A stretch of DNA of 64,000 bases from Thiobacillus sp. 65-29 (GTDB lineage: Bacteria > Pseudomonadota > Gammaproteobacteria > Burkholderiales > Thiobacillaceae). Where the stretch lies: NCBI GenBank assembly GCA_001899775.1, contig MKWN01000038.1, positions 62,001 to 126,000 of the forward strand, read 5' to 3'. Shown one piece after another: positions 47,022 to 57,782 of the stretch. The notes below the pieces were generated by a model. That model was given only the letters and a program-made list of their open reading frames with translations, did not search any database and was not told where the DNA came from. The translations under genes were made by a program, and so were the position numbers. The first letter of the stretch is position 1. Every line of letters starts with the position of its first letter.

Positions 47022-48330
47022 CGGCGGCGTCCTGCTCCAACCGAAGCAGGCGCTGCGTGGGGAAGAGGGCGGAAAAGGTGCTGCCCCTGCCGGGGGTGGA
47101 CTGGACGTCGAGGCGCGCGCCGTGGCGGGTGAGCACGTGCTTGACGATGGCAAGACCAAGGCCCGTACCGCCGGTCTCGCGCGAGCGGCTGCGATCGACA
47201 CGGTAGAAGCGCTCGGTAAGTCGTGGAATGTGTTCGGCGGTGATGCCATCGCCGGTATCGGTCACCGAGAACATCCCCTCGCCGTCGTGTTCGCGCCACG
47301 CGAGGGTGATTTCGCCGCCGTCCGGCGTGTAGCGCACGGCATTCGATACCAGGTTGCCAAGCGCGCTGCGGATTTCCTGCAGACTCCCTTTCAGCCCGGC
47401 ATCGCTCTCGATCTGCAGCGCGATGCGATGGCGCCCGCGGCTCAGTGATTCGGCTTCGATTTTGAGCGCCTGCGCGAGTTCGCCCATGTTGACGGATTCG
47501 TCCTTGAGCGTGTGCTCGGCGCTTTCCAGGTGCGACAGGGTGAGCAGGTCGTCGAGCAGGCGCTGCATGCGCCGCGTGTGGTCGAGCATGAGGTTGAAAT
47601 AACCGCGGCTGTCGGCGGGCGACAGTTCCGGCGTATCGACCAGGGTTTCGACGAAACCGCCGACCACGGTGAGCGGGGTGCGCAGTTCGTGCGAGACGTT
47701 GGCGATGAAGTCGCGCCGCATGGCATCGACGCGCTCGAGGTCGGTGATGTCGCGCGCGATCAGCAGCATCTTGCTCGCCCCGAAGGGCACCAGTTGCACC
47801 GACAGGGCGATTTCCCGGTTCACGGGCGAACGGCAGGTGAGGCGCTGCGAAAAATCGGCGGCATCGAGAAATTCGAGAAAGTGCGCCTGCCGCATCAGAT
47901 AGCGCAGAAACTGGCCACGATCGCGCTCGCTATCGAGTCCCAGGTAGTTGCGCGAGGCGGGGTTGCACCATTCGATCTGCTCGTTGCCATTGAGGATGAC
48001 CATGGCGTCGGGCACGGCCTGGGCGGCATGTTCGAACTGTTCGAGGGCGGTGGACAGTTCGCTGCGGCTCGCCTTCTGGCGGCGCTGGAGTTTCTGCAGG
48101 CGGTAGAAGATGTCGCCCCAGGTGCCGGTGGCGTCGGGCGGCTCGACTTCGTCGGGATGTTCCAGCCAGCGCGACAGGCGAAATTCCTGCCACAGTCGGC
48201 GCAGCATGACGATGGCCTGGATGCCCGCGAGAAAGCCGAGCGCAGCCACCCAGCCGGAGGCCGCCCACAGGATCAACGCCACGCACAGCGCCCCGGCCAG
48301 CACGCCGAGCGGCCGCCACCAGAATCCCAT
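46984..48330 (-). CDS. phoR: phosphate regulon sensor histidine kinase PhoR
   Basis: DFIANVSHELRTPLTVVGGFVETL, PAS region, HATPase; beside phoB. Confidence 0.94.
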   Translation of the reverse strand: MGFWWRPLGVLAGALCVALILWAASGWVAALGFLAGIQAIVMLRRLWQEFRLSRWLEHPDEVEPPDATGTWGDIFYRLQKLQRRQKASRSELSTALEQFEHAAQAVPDAMVILNGNEQIEWCNPASRNYLGLDSERDRGQFLRYLMRQAHFLEFLDAADFSQRLTCRSPVNREIALSVQLVPFGASKMLLIARDITDLERVDAMRRDFIANVSHELRTPLTVVGGFVETLVDTPELSPADSRGYFNLMLDHTRRMQRLLDDLLTLSHLESAEHTLKDESVNMGELAQALKIEAESLSRGRHRIALQIESDAGLKGSLQEIRSALGNLVSNAVRYTPDGGEITLAWREHDGEGMFSVTDTGDGITAEHIPRLTERFYRVDRSRSRETGGTGLGLAIVKHVLTRHGARLDVQSTPGRGSTFSALFPTQRLLRLEQDAAVIPFPGRGQAVA

Positions 48331-48361
48331 CGTCTTCCCGTCGCTTACGAACCGGACCCCA

Positions 48362-49057
48362 TTATCGGCCGACTCCGGCAGAAAAGCGATAACCCGCGCC
48401 GCGCACCGTCTGGATCAGGCCGGCGTGGCCGGACGGCTCCAGTGCCAGGCGCAGGCGGCGGATGTGGACGTCGACGGTGCGCTCCTCGACGAAGACGTCA
48501 TCGCCCCACACCTGGTCGAGCAACTGGGTGCGGGAATGGACCCGCTCGGGGTGCGTCATGAAGAAATGCAGCAGGCGGAATTCGGTGGGCCCGAGTTCGA
48601 GCGGCTGTCCGCCACCCTGCACGCGGTGGCTCGCCGGGTCGAGACGCAGGCCGTCGATCTCCACCGGCTCGCCGGTCATCTGCGGTGCGCGGCGGCGCAG
48701 CACGGCCTTGATGCGCGACACCAGTTCGCGCGGGGAAAACGGCTTGGTGATGTAGTCGTCGGCGCCGGTGTCGAGCCCCAGCACCTTGTCGCGCTCCTCG
48801 CCGCGCGCGGTCAGCATGATGATGGGAACCGGCTGGTAGCGCTCGTCGCTGCGCAGGCGACGGCACAGGTCGATGCCCGACATGCCGGGCAGCATCCAGT
48901 CGAGCAGGATGACGTCGGGCAGGCCATGGCGGAGGAATTGCAGCGCCTGCTCGGCATCGCCGGTGACGGTGATCCGGTGGCCCGCCTGCGTGAGATTGAA
49001 CTTCAGCAGTTCCTGGATGCCCGGCTCGTCCTCGACCAGCAGAATGTTGACAGCCAT
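48362..49057 (-). CDS. phoB: phosphate regulon response regulator PhoB
   Basis: [23 protein letters not shown], OmpR-type winged helix [27 protein letters not shown]. Confidence 0.95.
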   Translation of the reverse strand: MAVNILLVEDEPGIQELLKFNLTQAGHRITVTGDAEQALQFLRHGLPDVILLDWMLPGMSGIDLCRRLRSDERYQPVPIIMLTARGEERDKVLGLDTGADDYITKPFSPRELVSRIKAVLRRRAPQMTGEPVEIDGLRLDPASHRVQGGGQPLELGPTEFRLLHFFMTHPERVHSRTQLLDQVWGDDVFVEERTVDVHIRRLRLALEPSGHAGLIQTVRGAGYRFSAGVGR

Positions 49058-49097
49058 GAGATTCGATCCTGGGTGAACAGCGGCCATGTTATGGCCG

Positions 49098-49119
49098 CAG
49101 TATGACCGATTTGTGACGC
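49098..49119 (-). promoter_or_regulatory. Pho box upstream of phoB
   Basis: Minus strand GCGTCACAAAT-CGGTCATACTG, two 11-bp direct units resembling CTGTCATAAAT. Confidence 0.6.
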
Positions 49120-49180
49120 CGCAACCCCCTGGAAAGCCGTGCTGGTAGAATTTCAAGCTTGCCCGCTCGCCGTCCCCATC

Positions 49181-49915
49181 ATGGAAAAAACCACCCATTT
49201 CGGCTATCAGGAAGTCGCCGAGTCCGCCAAGGCCGCCAAGGTGGCCGAGGTCTTCCATTCGGTCGCCACCAGGTACGACCTCATGAACGACCTCATGTCG
49301 GCCGGTCTGCACCGGCTGTGGAAGCGCTTCGCCGTGGCGCAGGCCGGCCTGCGGCCGGGCATGAAGGTGCTCGACGTCGCCGGCGGCACCGCCGACCTGA
49401 CGCGGCTGTTCCTGAAGGAAGTCGGCGACAGCGGCACCGTGCTGCTCACCGACATCAACTTCTCCATGCTGCGCGAAGGCCGCGACCGCATGCTGAACGA
49501 GGGCCGCACACCGCCCGCGGTGCAGTGCGACGGCGAGCGCCTGCCCTTTCCCGCCGACCATTTCGACTGCGTATCGGTGGCGTTCGGGCTGCGCAACATG
49601 ACGCACAAGGATCAGGCGCTCGCCGAGATGTACCGCGTGCTCAAGCCCGGCGGCCGGCTCCTTGTCCTCGAATTTTCCAGGGTGTGGAAGCCGCTGGAGC
49701 CGGCCTACGATCTGTATTCCTTCAAGCTGCTGCCGCTGATCGGCGAACTCGTCGCGCAGGACCGCGACAGCTACCAGTATCTGGCCGAGTCGATCCGCAT
49801 GCACCCCGGTCAAGACGAACTCAAGGCGATGATGGAGGCGGCCGGCTTCGCCCGCGTGCGCTACCACAACCTCACCGCCGGTGTGGTAGCCCTGCACAAG
49901 GGCTTCAAGATTTGA
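49181..49915 (+). CDS. ubiE: ubiquinone/menaquinone C-methyltransferase UbiE
   Basis: [40 protein letters not shown]. Confidence 0.96.
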   Translation: MEKTTHFGYQEVAESAKAAKVAEVFHSVATRYDLMNDLMSAGLHRLWKRFAVAQAGLRPGMKVLDVAGGTADLTRLFLKEVGDSGTVLLTDINFSMLREGRDRMLNEGRTPPAVQCDGERLPFPADHFDCVSVAFGLRNMTHKDQALAEMYRVLKPGGRLLVLEFSRVWKPLEPAYDLYSFKLLPLIGELVAQDRDSYQYLAESIRMHPGQDELKAMMEAAGFARVRYHNLTAGVVALHKGFKI

Positions 49916-50490
49916 TCGCTGCGGGGCTCATCGAGCGTGGTCTCAACCATCTGCTGCGGCAGACGCCGGGGGCGGCCGATGCGCTCCGCCGCCACGTCGG
50001 CATGAGCGTGCGCTTCGACCTCGCGCTCACGCAGGTCGACCTGCGCATCGCCGACGACGGCTGTTTCTCCGAAGCGGCGATCGACACCCCCGACGCCACC
50101 ATCCGCCCCACGCCGGCCCTGCTCACGCGCCTGCCGTTCTTCGGCCGCGAAGCGTTGCGCGATGCCGACTATCAGGGCGACGCTGCACTGCTCGCCACGC
50201 TCGACCGCGTGTTCCGCCAGCTCGACTGGGACGTCGAGGCCGATCTTGCGCCGCTCGTCGGCGACACCGCGGCGCACCGCCTGCACACCTTCGGCCGCGA
50301 CGCCCTCGCCGGCCTTGTCCACGCGTTCTCCGGCGTCGGCCGCAGCGCCGGCGAATACCTGGTCGAGGAAGTCGAGCTCATGGCGCGCGGCATCGACGTC
50401 GCCCACTTCAACCGCGAGGTCGACGAACTCAACGATGCCGTGGCGCGGCTGGAAGCCCGCGTGCATCGGCTGGAGCGGCCTGCCGCATGA
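49912..50490 (+). CDS. ubiJ: ubiquinone biosynthesis accessory factor UbiJ (SCP2 domain)
   Basis: Located between ubiE and ubiB; SCP2-like region and C-terminal [22 protein letters not shown] start inferred. Confidence 0.82.
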   Translation: MIAAGLIERGLNHLLRQTPGAADALRRHVGMSVRFDLALTQVDLRIADDGCFSEAAIDTPDATIRPTPALLTRLPFFGREALRDADYQGDAALLATLDRVFRQLDWDVEADLAPLVGDTAAHRLHTFGRDALAGLVHAFSGVGRSAGEYLVEEVELMARGIDVAHFNREVDELNDAVARLEARVHRLERPAA

Positions 50491-52139
50491 AGCTGCTGCG
50501 TCTTGCGCGCATCACCCACGTGGGGCTGCGCTTCGGCCTGGAGGAATTCTTCCTCGGTCACGAACGCGTGCGCCCGCTGCGCTGGCTGGTGCGCGTCCTG
50601 CTGTTCTGGCGGCCACTCAGCGAGCCGCGCGGAGTGCGCCTGCGCCGCGCACTGGAAGCGTTGGGGCCGATCTTCGTCAAGTTCGGACAGATGCTCTCGA
50701 CCCGACGCGACCTGGTGCCGCTCGACATCGCCGACGAACTGGCCCTGCTGCAGGATCGCGTGCCGCCCTTCCCGTCCGCCGCGGCGGTCGCCACGCTGGA
50801 AGCCACGTACCGCAAGCCGCTCGCCGAAGTCTTCGCCGAATTCGACACCACTCCCGTGGCCTCGGCCTCGGTGGCGCAGGTGCATTTCGCGCGCCTGCAG
50901 GACGGCACCGCCGTCGCGGTGAAGGTCCTGCGCCCCGGCATCGCACCGGTGATCGCGCACGACGTATCGCTGCTCTACGCCGCTGCCGCGCTGGTGGAAA
51001 GGCTGTTCGCCGACGGCCGCCGCCTGCGTCCGCGCGAAGTGGTCGCCGAGTTCGAAAAGCACCTGGAAGACGAGCTCGATCTCATGCGGGAAGCCGCCAA
51101 CTGCTCGCAGCTCCGGCGCAATTTCAAGGATTCGCCGCTCCTGGCGGTGCCCGGCGTGTACTGGGACTACTGCGGGCGCGAGGTCATGGTGATGGACCGC
51201 ATGGAGGGTATTCCCGTCAGCCGGATCGACCGCCTGCGCGAGGCCGGCGTCGATATTCCCCGGCTTGCCGCGGCGGGGGTGGAAATCTTCTTCACCCAGG
51301 TGTTTCGCGACGGCTTCTTCCATGCCGACATGCATCCGGGCAACATCCTGGTGATACCGGCGAACCGCCCTCTCCCGCAAGCGGGAGAGGGGGCGAACGC
51401 CGGGCCCAAACCGACGGGCTTCGCCCACCCTCTCCCCAACCCTCTCCCGCAAGCGGGAGAGGGGGCGAACGCTGGGCCAAAAGCGATTAATGACCAGTAT
51501 GTCGCGCTGGACTTCGGCATCATGGGCACGCTCACCGAGGTCGACAAGCAGTATCTCGCGCGCAATTTCCTCGCCTTCTTCCGCCGCGACTACAAGGGCG
51601 TGGCCCAGGCGCACCTCGAATCCGGCTGGGTACCGCCCGACACCCGGGTCGACGAACTGGAGGCCGCGGTGCGCGCAGTGTGCGAGCCGGTGTTCGACCG
51701 CCCGTTGAAGGAAATTTCCTTCGGCCGCGTGCTGTTGCAGCTGTTCCAGACCTCGCGCCGCTTCAATGTGGAAATCCAGCCGCAGCTCGTTTTGTTGCAG
51801 AAAACCCTGCTCAACATCGAGGGTCTCGGTCGCCAGCTCGACCCCGACCTCGACCTGTGGAAGACGGCCAAGCCCTTCCTCGAACGCTGGATGAACGAGC
51901 AGGTGGGCTGGCGCGCGCTGGCGGCGAACCTGCGTGCCGAGGCACCGAAATGGGCGGCGCTGCTGCCGCAACTGCCGCGCCTGGCGCACCAGGCGCTCAA
52001 CGAAAACCGCCTCGCCCACCTGGAGACCGGCGTCACCCTCATGCTGCGCCAGCAGCAGGCGCGCAACCGCTGGCTCGGCGTCATTGCCGCGCTGCTCGCC
52101 GTGCTCGCCGCCGCCACGCTCGTCTCACTCCTGCGCTAG
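50487..52139 (+). CDS. ubiB: ubiquinone biosynthesis kinase-like protein UbiB with repeat-derived insertion
   Basis: [46 protein letters not shown]. Confidence 0.94.
   Translation: MKLLRLARITHVGLRFGLEEFFLGHERVRPLRWLVRVLLFWRPLSEPRGVRLRRALEALGPIFVKFGQMLSTRRDLVPLDIADELALLQDRVPPFPSAAAVATLEATYRKPLAEVFAEFDTTPVASASVAQVHFARLQDGTAVAVKVLRPGIAPVIAHDVSLLYAAAALVERLFADGRRLRPREVVAEFEKHLEDELDLMREAANCSQLRRNFKDSPLLAVPGVYWDYCGREVMVMDRMEGIPVSRIDRLREAGVDIPRLAAAGVEIFFTQVFRDGFFHADMHPGNILVIPANRPLPQAGEGANAGPKPTGFAHPLPNPLPQAGEGANAGPKAINDQYVALDFGIMGTLTEVDKQYLARNFLAFFRRDYKGVAQAHLESGWVPPDTRVDELEAAVRAVCEPVFDRPLKEISFGRVLLQLFQTSRRFNVEIQPQLVLLQKTLLNIEGLGRQLDPDLDLWKTAKPFLERWMNEQVGWRALAANLRAEAPKWAALLPQLPRLAHQALNENRLAHLETGVTLMLRQQQARNRWLGVIAALLAVLAAATLVSLLR
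51368..51478. repeat. Two copies of a palindromic REP-like repeat, 72-bp period, inside ubiB
   Basis: CCCTCTCCCGCAAGCGGGAGAGGGGGCGAACGCYGGGCC at 51368-51406 and 51440-51478. Confidence 0.85.
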
Positions 52140-52149
52140 GGACGCCTTC

Positions 52150-53598
52150 ATGCTGATCGGCTTCGTCACGCTCTATCTGGTCCTCTCCATCGGCATCGGC
52201 GTGTATGCCGCGACCAAGGTCCACTCCGCTGCCGACTACATCACCGCCGGCCGCTCGCTGCCGATGATCGTGGTCGTCGCCATGGTGTTCGCGACCTGGT
52301 TCGGCGCGGAGACTGTGCTCGGCATCCCGGCGACCTTCCTCGCCGAGAATCTCGGCGCGACGATTTCCGACCCCTTCGGTGCCTCGCTCGCGCTGATCCT
52401 CTTCGGTCTGTTCTTCGCGCGCCCGCTGTACCGCATGAAGCTCGTCACCCTCGGCGACTTCTTCCGGGAACGCTACAACCGCCCGGTCGAGGTGGTCATC
52501 TCACTGGCGATCGCCGCCTCTTACCTGGGCTGGGTGTCGGCACAGGTGGTGGCGCTGGGACTGGTGTTCAACGTGCTCTCCAGCGGCATCATCACCCAGC
52601 AGGAGGGCATCCTCATCGGCGCCGCAGTGGTCGCGCTCTATACGCTGTTCGGCGGCATGTGGTCGGTGGCGCTCACCACCCTGGTGCAGATGACGGTGAT
52701 CGTCGTCGGGTTGTTGTGGATCGCCGTGCTGGTCGGCGAGATGCCCGAAGTGAACGGCATTACACCGGTGGTCGAGCATGCCGCCGCCGCCGGCAAGTTC
52801 GCGTTCTGGCCGCCTCTGGAATGGGCGGCGATCGTCACCTTCGTCGTCGGGCTTCTCACGATGGGGCTCGGCTCGATTCCCCAGCAGGACGTGTTCCAGC
52901 GTTCCAACTCGGCGAAGAACGAACGCATCGCCGTGTGGGGCACGGTGATCGGCGGCACCCTGTATTTCCTGTTCGCCGCGGTGCCGATCTATCTCACCTA
53001 TGCCGCGACGCTGGTCGATCCGGCCACGACCACCACACTGCTCGCACAGGACGCGCAACTGGTGCTGCCGACCTTCGTCAAGGACCACATGCCCTTCTAC
53101 GCACAGATCATCTTCTATGGCGCCCTGCTGTCGGTGATCATGTCGACCGCATCGGGTACGCTGCTTGCGCCCGCCGTCACCATCTCGGAAAACATCATCA
53201 AGGAATTCCTGCCGCATCACCGCATGAGCCAAAAGGCGCTGCTCCACGTCACGCGCGGCGTGGTCGTCGCCTTCGCCATGCTGGTGGTGGTCTACTCCCT
53301 GTGGTCGCTGGATGCCGAGACCAGTATCCACACCATGGTCGCCAATGCCTACAAGGTGACGATGGCCTGCGCCTTCGTGCCGCTGTTCGCCGGCATCTAC
53401 TGGAAGCGCGCCACCAACACCGGCGCCGGCCTGTCGATCATTCTCGGTTTCGGCGTCTGGATCGCCATGGAATTCATCGCGCCCGACGCCGCCCTGCCGC
53501 CGCAGTTCGCCGGACTCATCGCCAGCGCGATCGGCATGGTCGCCGGATCGCTGGGGCCGCAAGTGAAACTCACCGCGCCGCCACGCGCCGCGCGCTGA
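52150..53598 (+). CDS. sodium:solute symporter family protein
   Basis: SSS family transmembrane pattern (SAADYITAGRSLP, VFATWFGAETVLGIPATF). Confidence 0.9.
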   Translation: MLIGFVTLYLVLSIGIGVYAATKVHSAADYITAGRSLPMIVVVAMVFATWFGAETVLGIPATFLAENLGATISDPFGASLALILFGLFFARPLYRMKLVTLGDFFRERYNRPVEVVISLAIAASYLGWVSAQVVALGLVFNVLSSGIITQQEGILIGAAVVALYTLFGGMWSVALTTLVQMTVIVVGLLWIAVLVGEMPEVNGITPVVEHAAAAGKFAFWPPLEWAAIVTFVVGLLTMGLGSIPQQDVFQRSNSAKNERIAVWGTVIGGTLYFLFAAVPIYLTYAATLVDPATTTTLLAQDAQLVLPTFVKDHMPFYAQIIFYGALLSVIMSTASGTLLAPAVTISENIIKEFLPHHRMSQKALLHVTRGVVVAFAMLVVVYSLWSLDAETSIHTMVANAYKVTMACAFVPLFAGIYWKRATNTGAGLSIILGFGVWIAMEFIAPDAALPPQFAGLIASAIGMVAGSLGPQVKLTAPPRAAR

Positions 53599-53614
53599 CC
53601 CCGGGCACGGCGCC

Positions 53615-54691
53615 ATGGCCCTGCTGGAACTGCGCCACCTGACGCGCCGCTTCGGCGGGATCGCCGCAGTCGACGACGTCAGCCTCGGCATCGAGGCGGG
53701 CGAGTTCTTCACCCTGCTTGGCCCCTCGGGCTGCGGCAAGACCACCATCCTGCGCATGGTCGCCGGCTTCGACCTGCCCGATGGCGGCGCAATCCTGCTC
53801 GACGGCCACAGCCTCGCCGACATCCCGCCGGAGAAGCGCCCGCTGCACACCGTGTTCCAGAGCTATGCGCTGTTCCCGCATCTTTCCGTTGCCGACAACG
53901 TCGGCTTTCCACTCAGGATGGCCAGGGTGCCGGCTGCCGAAGCCCGGCGGCGCGTGGCGGACATGCTCGACACCGTGCATCTCGCCGACAAGGCGGACGC
54001 CTATCCGCACGAGCTGTCCGGGGGGCAGAAGCAGCGCGTGGCGCTGGCGCGCGGCCTGGTCGGCAAGCCGCGCCTGCTGCTGCTCGACGAACCCCTCGGC
54101 GCGCTCGACCACAAGCTGCGCTCGGCCATGCAGAGCGAACTCATCGCGCTGCAACGCAACGTCGGCATCACCTTCATTTTCGTCACCCACTCGCAACCCG
54201 AGGCGCTCGCGCTGTCGCACCGCATCGCGGTGATGAATGCCGGGCGCATCGAACAGCTCGGTACCCCGGCGGAAATCTACGGTCATCCACGCAACCGCTT
54301 CGTCGCCGACTTCATCGGTGACATCAATCTGTTCGACGCCGAGATCGTGGAGCGCGCGCAGGGCACGCTGCAATTTGCCGTCGCCGGACTCGGCCACATC
54401 GTCGCCCCGACCGTCGATTCCCCGGGCCGTCGCGGTGTCTTCGCCATCCGCCCGGAGCAGGTACACATCATCGCGGCAGACGCCCCCACCGAGCTACCCA
54501 ATCGCTTTCCCGGCACGCTGCGCGAATTCCTCTACGTCGGTGACGTCACCACCTACCAGGTCGAACTGGACAGCGGCGTGCGCATCCAGGCGCTATTGCC
54601 GAACGCCGCGCCCGCGCGCCCGCAACTCGCCGCGGGCGCGCGCGTGGCCGTGGCGTGGGCCGGCGACGCAGGGCTGTTCCTGCATGACTAG
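53615..54691 (+). CDS. potA: polyamine ABC transporter ATP-binding protein
   Basis: LLGPSGCGKTTILRMVAGF, ELSGGQKQRVALARGLV, TOBE domain. Confidence 0.9.
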   Translation: MALLELRHLTRRFGGIAAVDDVSLGIEAGEFFTLLGPSGCGKTTILRMVAGFDLPDGGAILLDGHSLADIPPEKRPLHTVFQSYALFPHLSVADNVGFPLRMARVPAAEARRRVADMLDTVHLADKADAYPHELSGGQKQRVALARGLVGKPRLLLLDEPLGALDHKLRSAMQSELIALQRNVGITFIFVTHSQPEALALSHRIAVMNAGRIEQLGTPAEIYGHPRNRFVADFIGDINLFDAEIVERAQGTLQFAVAGLGHIVAPTVDSPGRRGVFAIRPEQVHIIAADAPTELPNRFPGTLREFLYVGDVTTYQVELDSGVRIQALLPNAAPARPQLAAGARVAVAWAGDAGLFLHD

Positions 54692-55562
54692 GGAACGCCT
54701 CACCCGCTGGCTGGTGGCCGGCCCACCCTTTGTGTTCATGGTGGTGTTCTTCGTGCTGCCGGCGCTCATCATGGTGGCGGCCTCGTTTCGTATTCCCGGC
54801 GAGCATGGCGGCCTTGCGCCCCTGCACGAGCACGGTGCCTGGCAGCTGACGCCCGAGACGTACGCGTTTTTCTTCAGCGACTTCATCTATACGGAAATCT
54901 TCCTCAAGTCCTTCCTCGTCGCCGCGCTCACCACGTTCCTGTGCATCCTCATGGCCTACCCGCTGGCACTGCTCATCACGCGGGTGCCCAAGCGTTTCCG
55001 CGACGTCATGATCCTGCTGGTGGTGCTGCCCTTCGCCAGCAACTTCCTCATCCGCGTCTACGCCTGGATGATCATCCTCGGCCCGCAAGGCGCGCTCAGT
55101 GCCGCCGTCAATCGCGTTGCGGGCGCCTTCGGCTTAGAACCGGTCGCGCTGCTGTTCTCGCCCGTCGCGGTCGTCGTCGGCATGGTCTACGTGCACCTGC
55201 CCTTCATGGTGCTGCCGCTCTACACCAACCTGGAAAAGCACGATCCACTGCTGCTCGATGCCGCACAGGATCTCGGCGCCAACGCCTGGCAGCGCTTCTG
55301 GCGCGTCACCTGGTCGCTGTCACTGCCGGGTGTGTACGCCGGCTCCGCGCTGGTGTTCATCCCGGTACTCGGCATGTTCGCGGTACCCGACATTCTCGGC
55401 GGCACCGGCGACATCCTCATCGGCAACCTCATCAAGGAGCAGTTCCTCGGCACGCGCGACTGGCCGTTCGGCTCCACGCTGTCGATCATGCTCACGCTGA
55501 TGGTGCTCGCCAGCGCGGCGCTGGCGATGCGTCTTGCGCGCAGGAGCCTCGCCCATGCGTGA
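54684..55562 (+). CDS. potB: polyamine ABC transporter permease
   Basis: DAAQDLGANAWQRFWRVTWSLSLPGV permease EAA loop. Confidence 0.9.
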   Translation: MTRERLTRWLVAGPPFVFMVVFFVLPALIMVAASFRIPGEHGGLAPLHEHGAWQLTPETYAFFFSDFIYTEIFLKSFLVAALTTFLCILMAYPLALLITRVPKRFRDVMILLVVLPFASNFLIRVYAWMIILGPQGALSAAVNRVAGAFGLEPVALLFSPVAVVVGMVYVHLPFMVLPLYTNLEKHDPLLLDAAQDLGANAWQRFWRVTWSLSLPGVYAGSALVFIPVLGMFAVPDILGGTGDILIGNLIKEQFLGTRDWPFGSTLSIMLTLMVLASAALAMRLARRSLAHA

Positions 55563-56334
55563 AGCCCGCACCGGCTTGTGGGCCGCCGCGCTGCTGGTCT
55601 ACCTGTTCCTTTATCTGCCACTCGCCGTGGTGGTGGTCTACTCGTTCAACGATTCGCGCCTCAACGCCGAATGGGTCGGCTTCACCTGGCGCTGGTACCG
55701 GGTCTTGCTGGCCGACGAGGGGATGCTGCACGCCGCCGTCAATTCCATATTGATCGCCCTCGGTGCCAGTCTTGTCGCCACCGTGCTCGGCACCATGGCG
55801 GGGCTCGCCATACACCGCTACCACCTGCGCGTACTGCCCATCCTGGTGATCACTCCCGTGGCGATGCCCGAAATCCTGCTCGGCGTCTCGCTGCTGCTGT
55901 TCTTCATCCAGGTGCTGCACCTCACGCTCGGCCTGGTGTCGGTGCTGATCGCCCACATCACCTTCTGCGTCGGCTTCGTCGCCATCGTCGTGCGCGCGCG
56001 TCTCGCCGGCATGGACGAGAGCATCTTCGAGGCGGCGCGCGACCTCGGCGCGACACCCTGGCAGGTTTTCCGCCGCGTGACCCTGCCGCTCATCCTGCCC
56101 GCGGTCATCGCCGGCGCACTGATGTCGTTCACGCTCTCCATCGACGACTTCGTCATCACCTTTTTCACCGCCGGCGTCGGCGTCTCCACCCTGCCGCTGC
56201 AGATCTACTCGATGATCAAGATCGCCGTCACCCCCGAGGTCAACGCGGTGTCGACGCTGCTCATGCTGCTGACGCTGGCGATGATCCTGCTGGCGGCGCG
56301 CTTCGACAGGACGGTGCTGCGGGGGCGGGGATGA
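55555..56334 (+). CDS. potC: polyamine ABC transporter permease
   Basis: EAARDLGATPWQVFRRVTLPLILPAVIAG. Confidence 0.9.
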   Translation: MREARTGLWAAALLVYLFLYLPLAVVVVYSFNDSRLNAEWVGFTWRWYRVLLADEGMLHAAVNSILIALGASLVATVLGTMAGLAIHRYHLRVLPILVITPVAMPEILLGVSLLLFFIQVLHLTLGLVSVLIAHITFCVGFVAIVVRARLAGMDESIFEAARDLGATPWQVFRRVTLPLILPAVIAGALMSFTLSIDDFVITFFTAGVGVSTLPLQIYSMIKIAVTPEVNAVSTLLMLLTLAMILLAARFDRTVLRGRG

Positions 56335-56341
56335 AAAACCT

Positions 56342-56440
56342 TTTATCCGCGAAGGACGCGAAGAAACGCGAAGGAAAACCCAAGAACACCTTCTGGCTCT
56401 TGAAGAATTTCTTCGCGCCCCTTCGCGTCCTTCGCGGACA
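56342..56440. repeat. Palindromic dispersed repeat between potC and potD
   Basis: TATCCGCGAAGGACGCGAAGAAACGCGAAGG ... CCTTCGCGTCCTTCGCGGA inverted repeat. Confidence 0.75.
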
Positions 56441-56441
56441 A

Positions 56442-57491
56442 ATGATTTTGACTTTTCTGGCCTGCCTGGCCCTGTCCGCCCAGGCCCGTGACGAGCTGCA
56501 CCTCTACAACTGGAACAACTACATTTCCGACGCCACTGTCGCGCGCTTCGAGGCGACCTGCCGCTGCAAAGTGGTGCAGGACTACTACTCGGACAACGAG
56601 GAGATGCTCGCCAAGCTGGCGGCGGGCGCAACCGGGCACGACCTCATCGTTCCCACCGGCGACGCCGTCGAATCGCTGATCAAGTCCGGCCAGCTGCGCC
56701 CGCTCGAGAAGACGAAACTGCCGCACCTGAAGAATGTCGACCCGGCGTACCTCGACACCGCCTTCGATCCCGGCAACCGCTACTCGGTGCCCTACGCCTA
56801 CACCATCACCCTGATCGGCTACAACGTCGGGAAAATGCGCGAGCTGAAGCTGCCCACCGACACCTGGGCGGTCATCTTCGAGCCCGGATACCTGAAGAAG
56901 CTGAAAGGCCGCGTCACCGTCCTCGACTCGCAAAGAGAGCTCATGGCCGCCGCGCTGAAATACCTCGGCTACTCGGCCAACGACACCGACGAAGCGCACT
57001 GGCGTCGGGCCCGCGACCTCATCATTCGCGCCAAGCCCTACTGGGCCGCCTTCAACGCGTCGAGCTACATCAAGGAACTCACCGTCGGCAACATCTGGCT
57101 CGCCCACGGCTATTCCAACGACATGTTCCAGGCCCAGCAGGACGCCCGCCTCGCCGGTCGCCCCTTCACCATCGCCTATGCCACGCCGAAGGAAGGCGCT
57201 GTGCTGGCGCTGGATTCCATGGTCCTGCACCAGAGCGGCCCGCGCCCCGACCTCGCCCACCGTTTCATCGATTTCATGCTCGAAGGAAAAAATTCCGCCG
57301 AGCTCACCAATCTCATCGGCTCCGGCAACCCCAATCGCGACGCCCTGCAGTACATCGAACCCGCCATCGCCGCCAACCAGGCGGTGTTTCCGCCCCCCGC
57401 GGTGCAACGGCGGCTGGAAATGCTGAAAGACCTCGATCGCAATCAGCGCAGGGTGCTGTCACGCATGTGGACGGAGATCAAGGTGCACTGA
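56442..57491 (+). CDS. potD: polyamine ABC transporter substrate-binding protein (in-frame upstream start at 56331)
   Basis: MILTFLACLALSAQA signal peptide, ELHLYNWNNYISDATVARFE, DYYSDNEEMLAKL. Confidence 0.9.
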   Translation: MILTFLACLALSAQARDELHLYNWNNYISDATVARFEATCRCKVVQDYYSDNEEMLAKLAAGATGHDLIVPTGDAVESLIKSGQLRPLEKTKLPHLKNVDPAYLDTAFDPGNRYSVPYAYTITLIGYNVGKMRELKLPTDTWAVIFEPGYLKKLKGRVTVLDSQRELMAAALKYLGYSANDTDEAHWRRARDLIIRAKPYWAAFNASSYIKELTVGNIWLAHGYSNDMFQAQQDARLAGRPFTIAYATPKEGAVLALDSMVLHQSGPRPDLAHRFIDFMLEGKNSAELTNLIGSGNPNRDALQYIEPAIAANQAVFPPPAVQRRLEMLKDLDRNQRRVLSRMWTEIKVH

Positions 57492-57548
57492 GCCGCGCAT
57501 CGGACAAGTCTGTGGCGCACGAAATCCCCCGGCCGCCCAGGCCGAAGC

Positions 57549-57564
57549 GTCGGAAAATTTTACA
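57549..57564 (+). promoter_or_regulatory. Putative enhancer element of PEP-CTERM gene
   Basis: GTCGGAAAATTTTACA; 14/16 match to 60300-60315. Confidence 0.45.
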
Positions 57565-57662
57565 AACCGGCAAACACGCTCTCGGGAGCCATTCCGGGCA
57601 CGACACGCCATCTAGTTGATTCGGCGTGATATTTTCGGAATTCACGCGGACTGGACAGGATA

Positions 57663-57677
57663 TGGCACGAACGATGC
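57663..57677 (+). promoter_or_regulatory. sigma-54 promoter of PEP-CTERM gene
   Basis: TGGCACGAACGATGC, GG-N10-GC. Confidence 0.7.
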
Positions 57678-57782
57678 TTTGATTCTGACTGTGGACAGAC
57701 CCAAGGTATTCGGGACCGACCAATTCGGGCATTACCCGGCAGTCCCACCCCTAAACCGCATCCAGACAATAAGGAGCATGTC

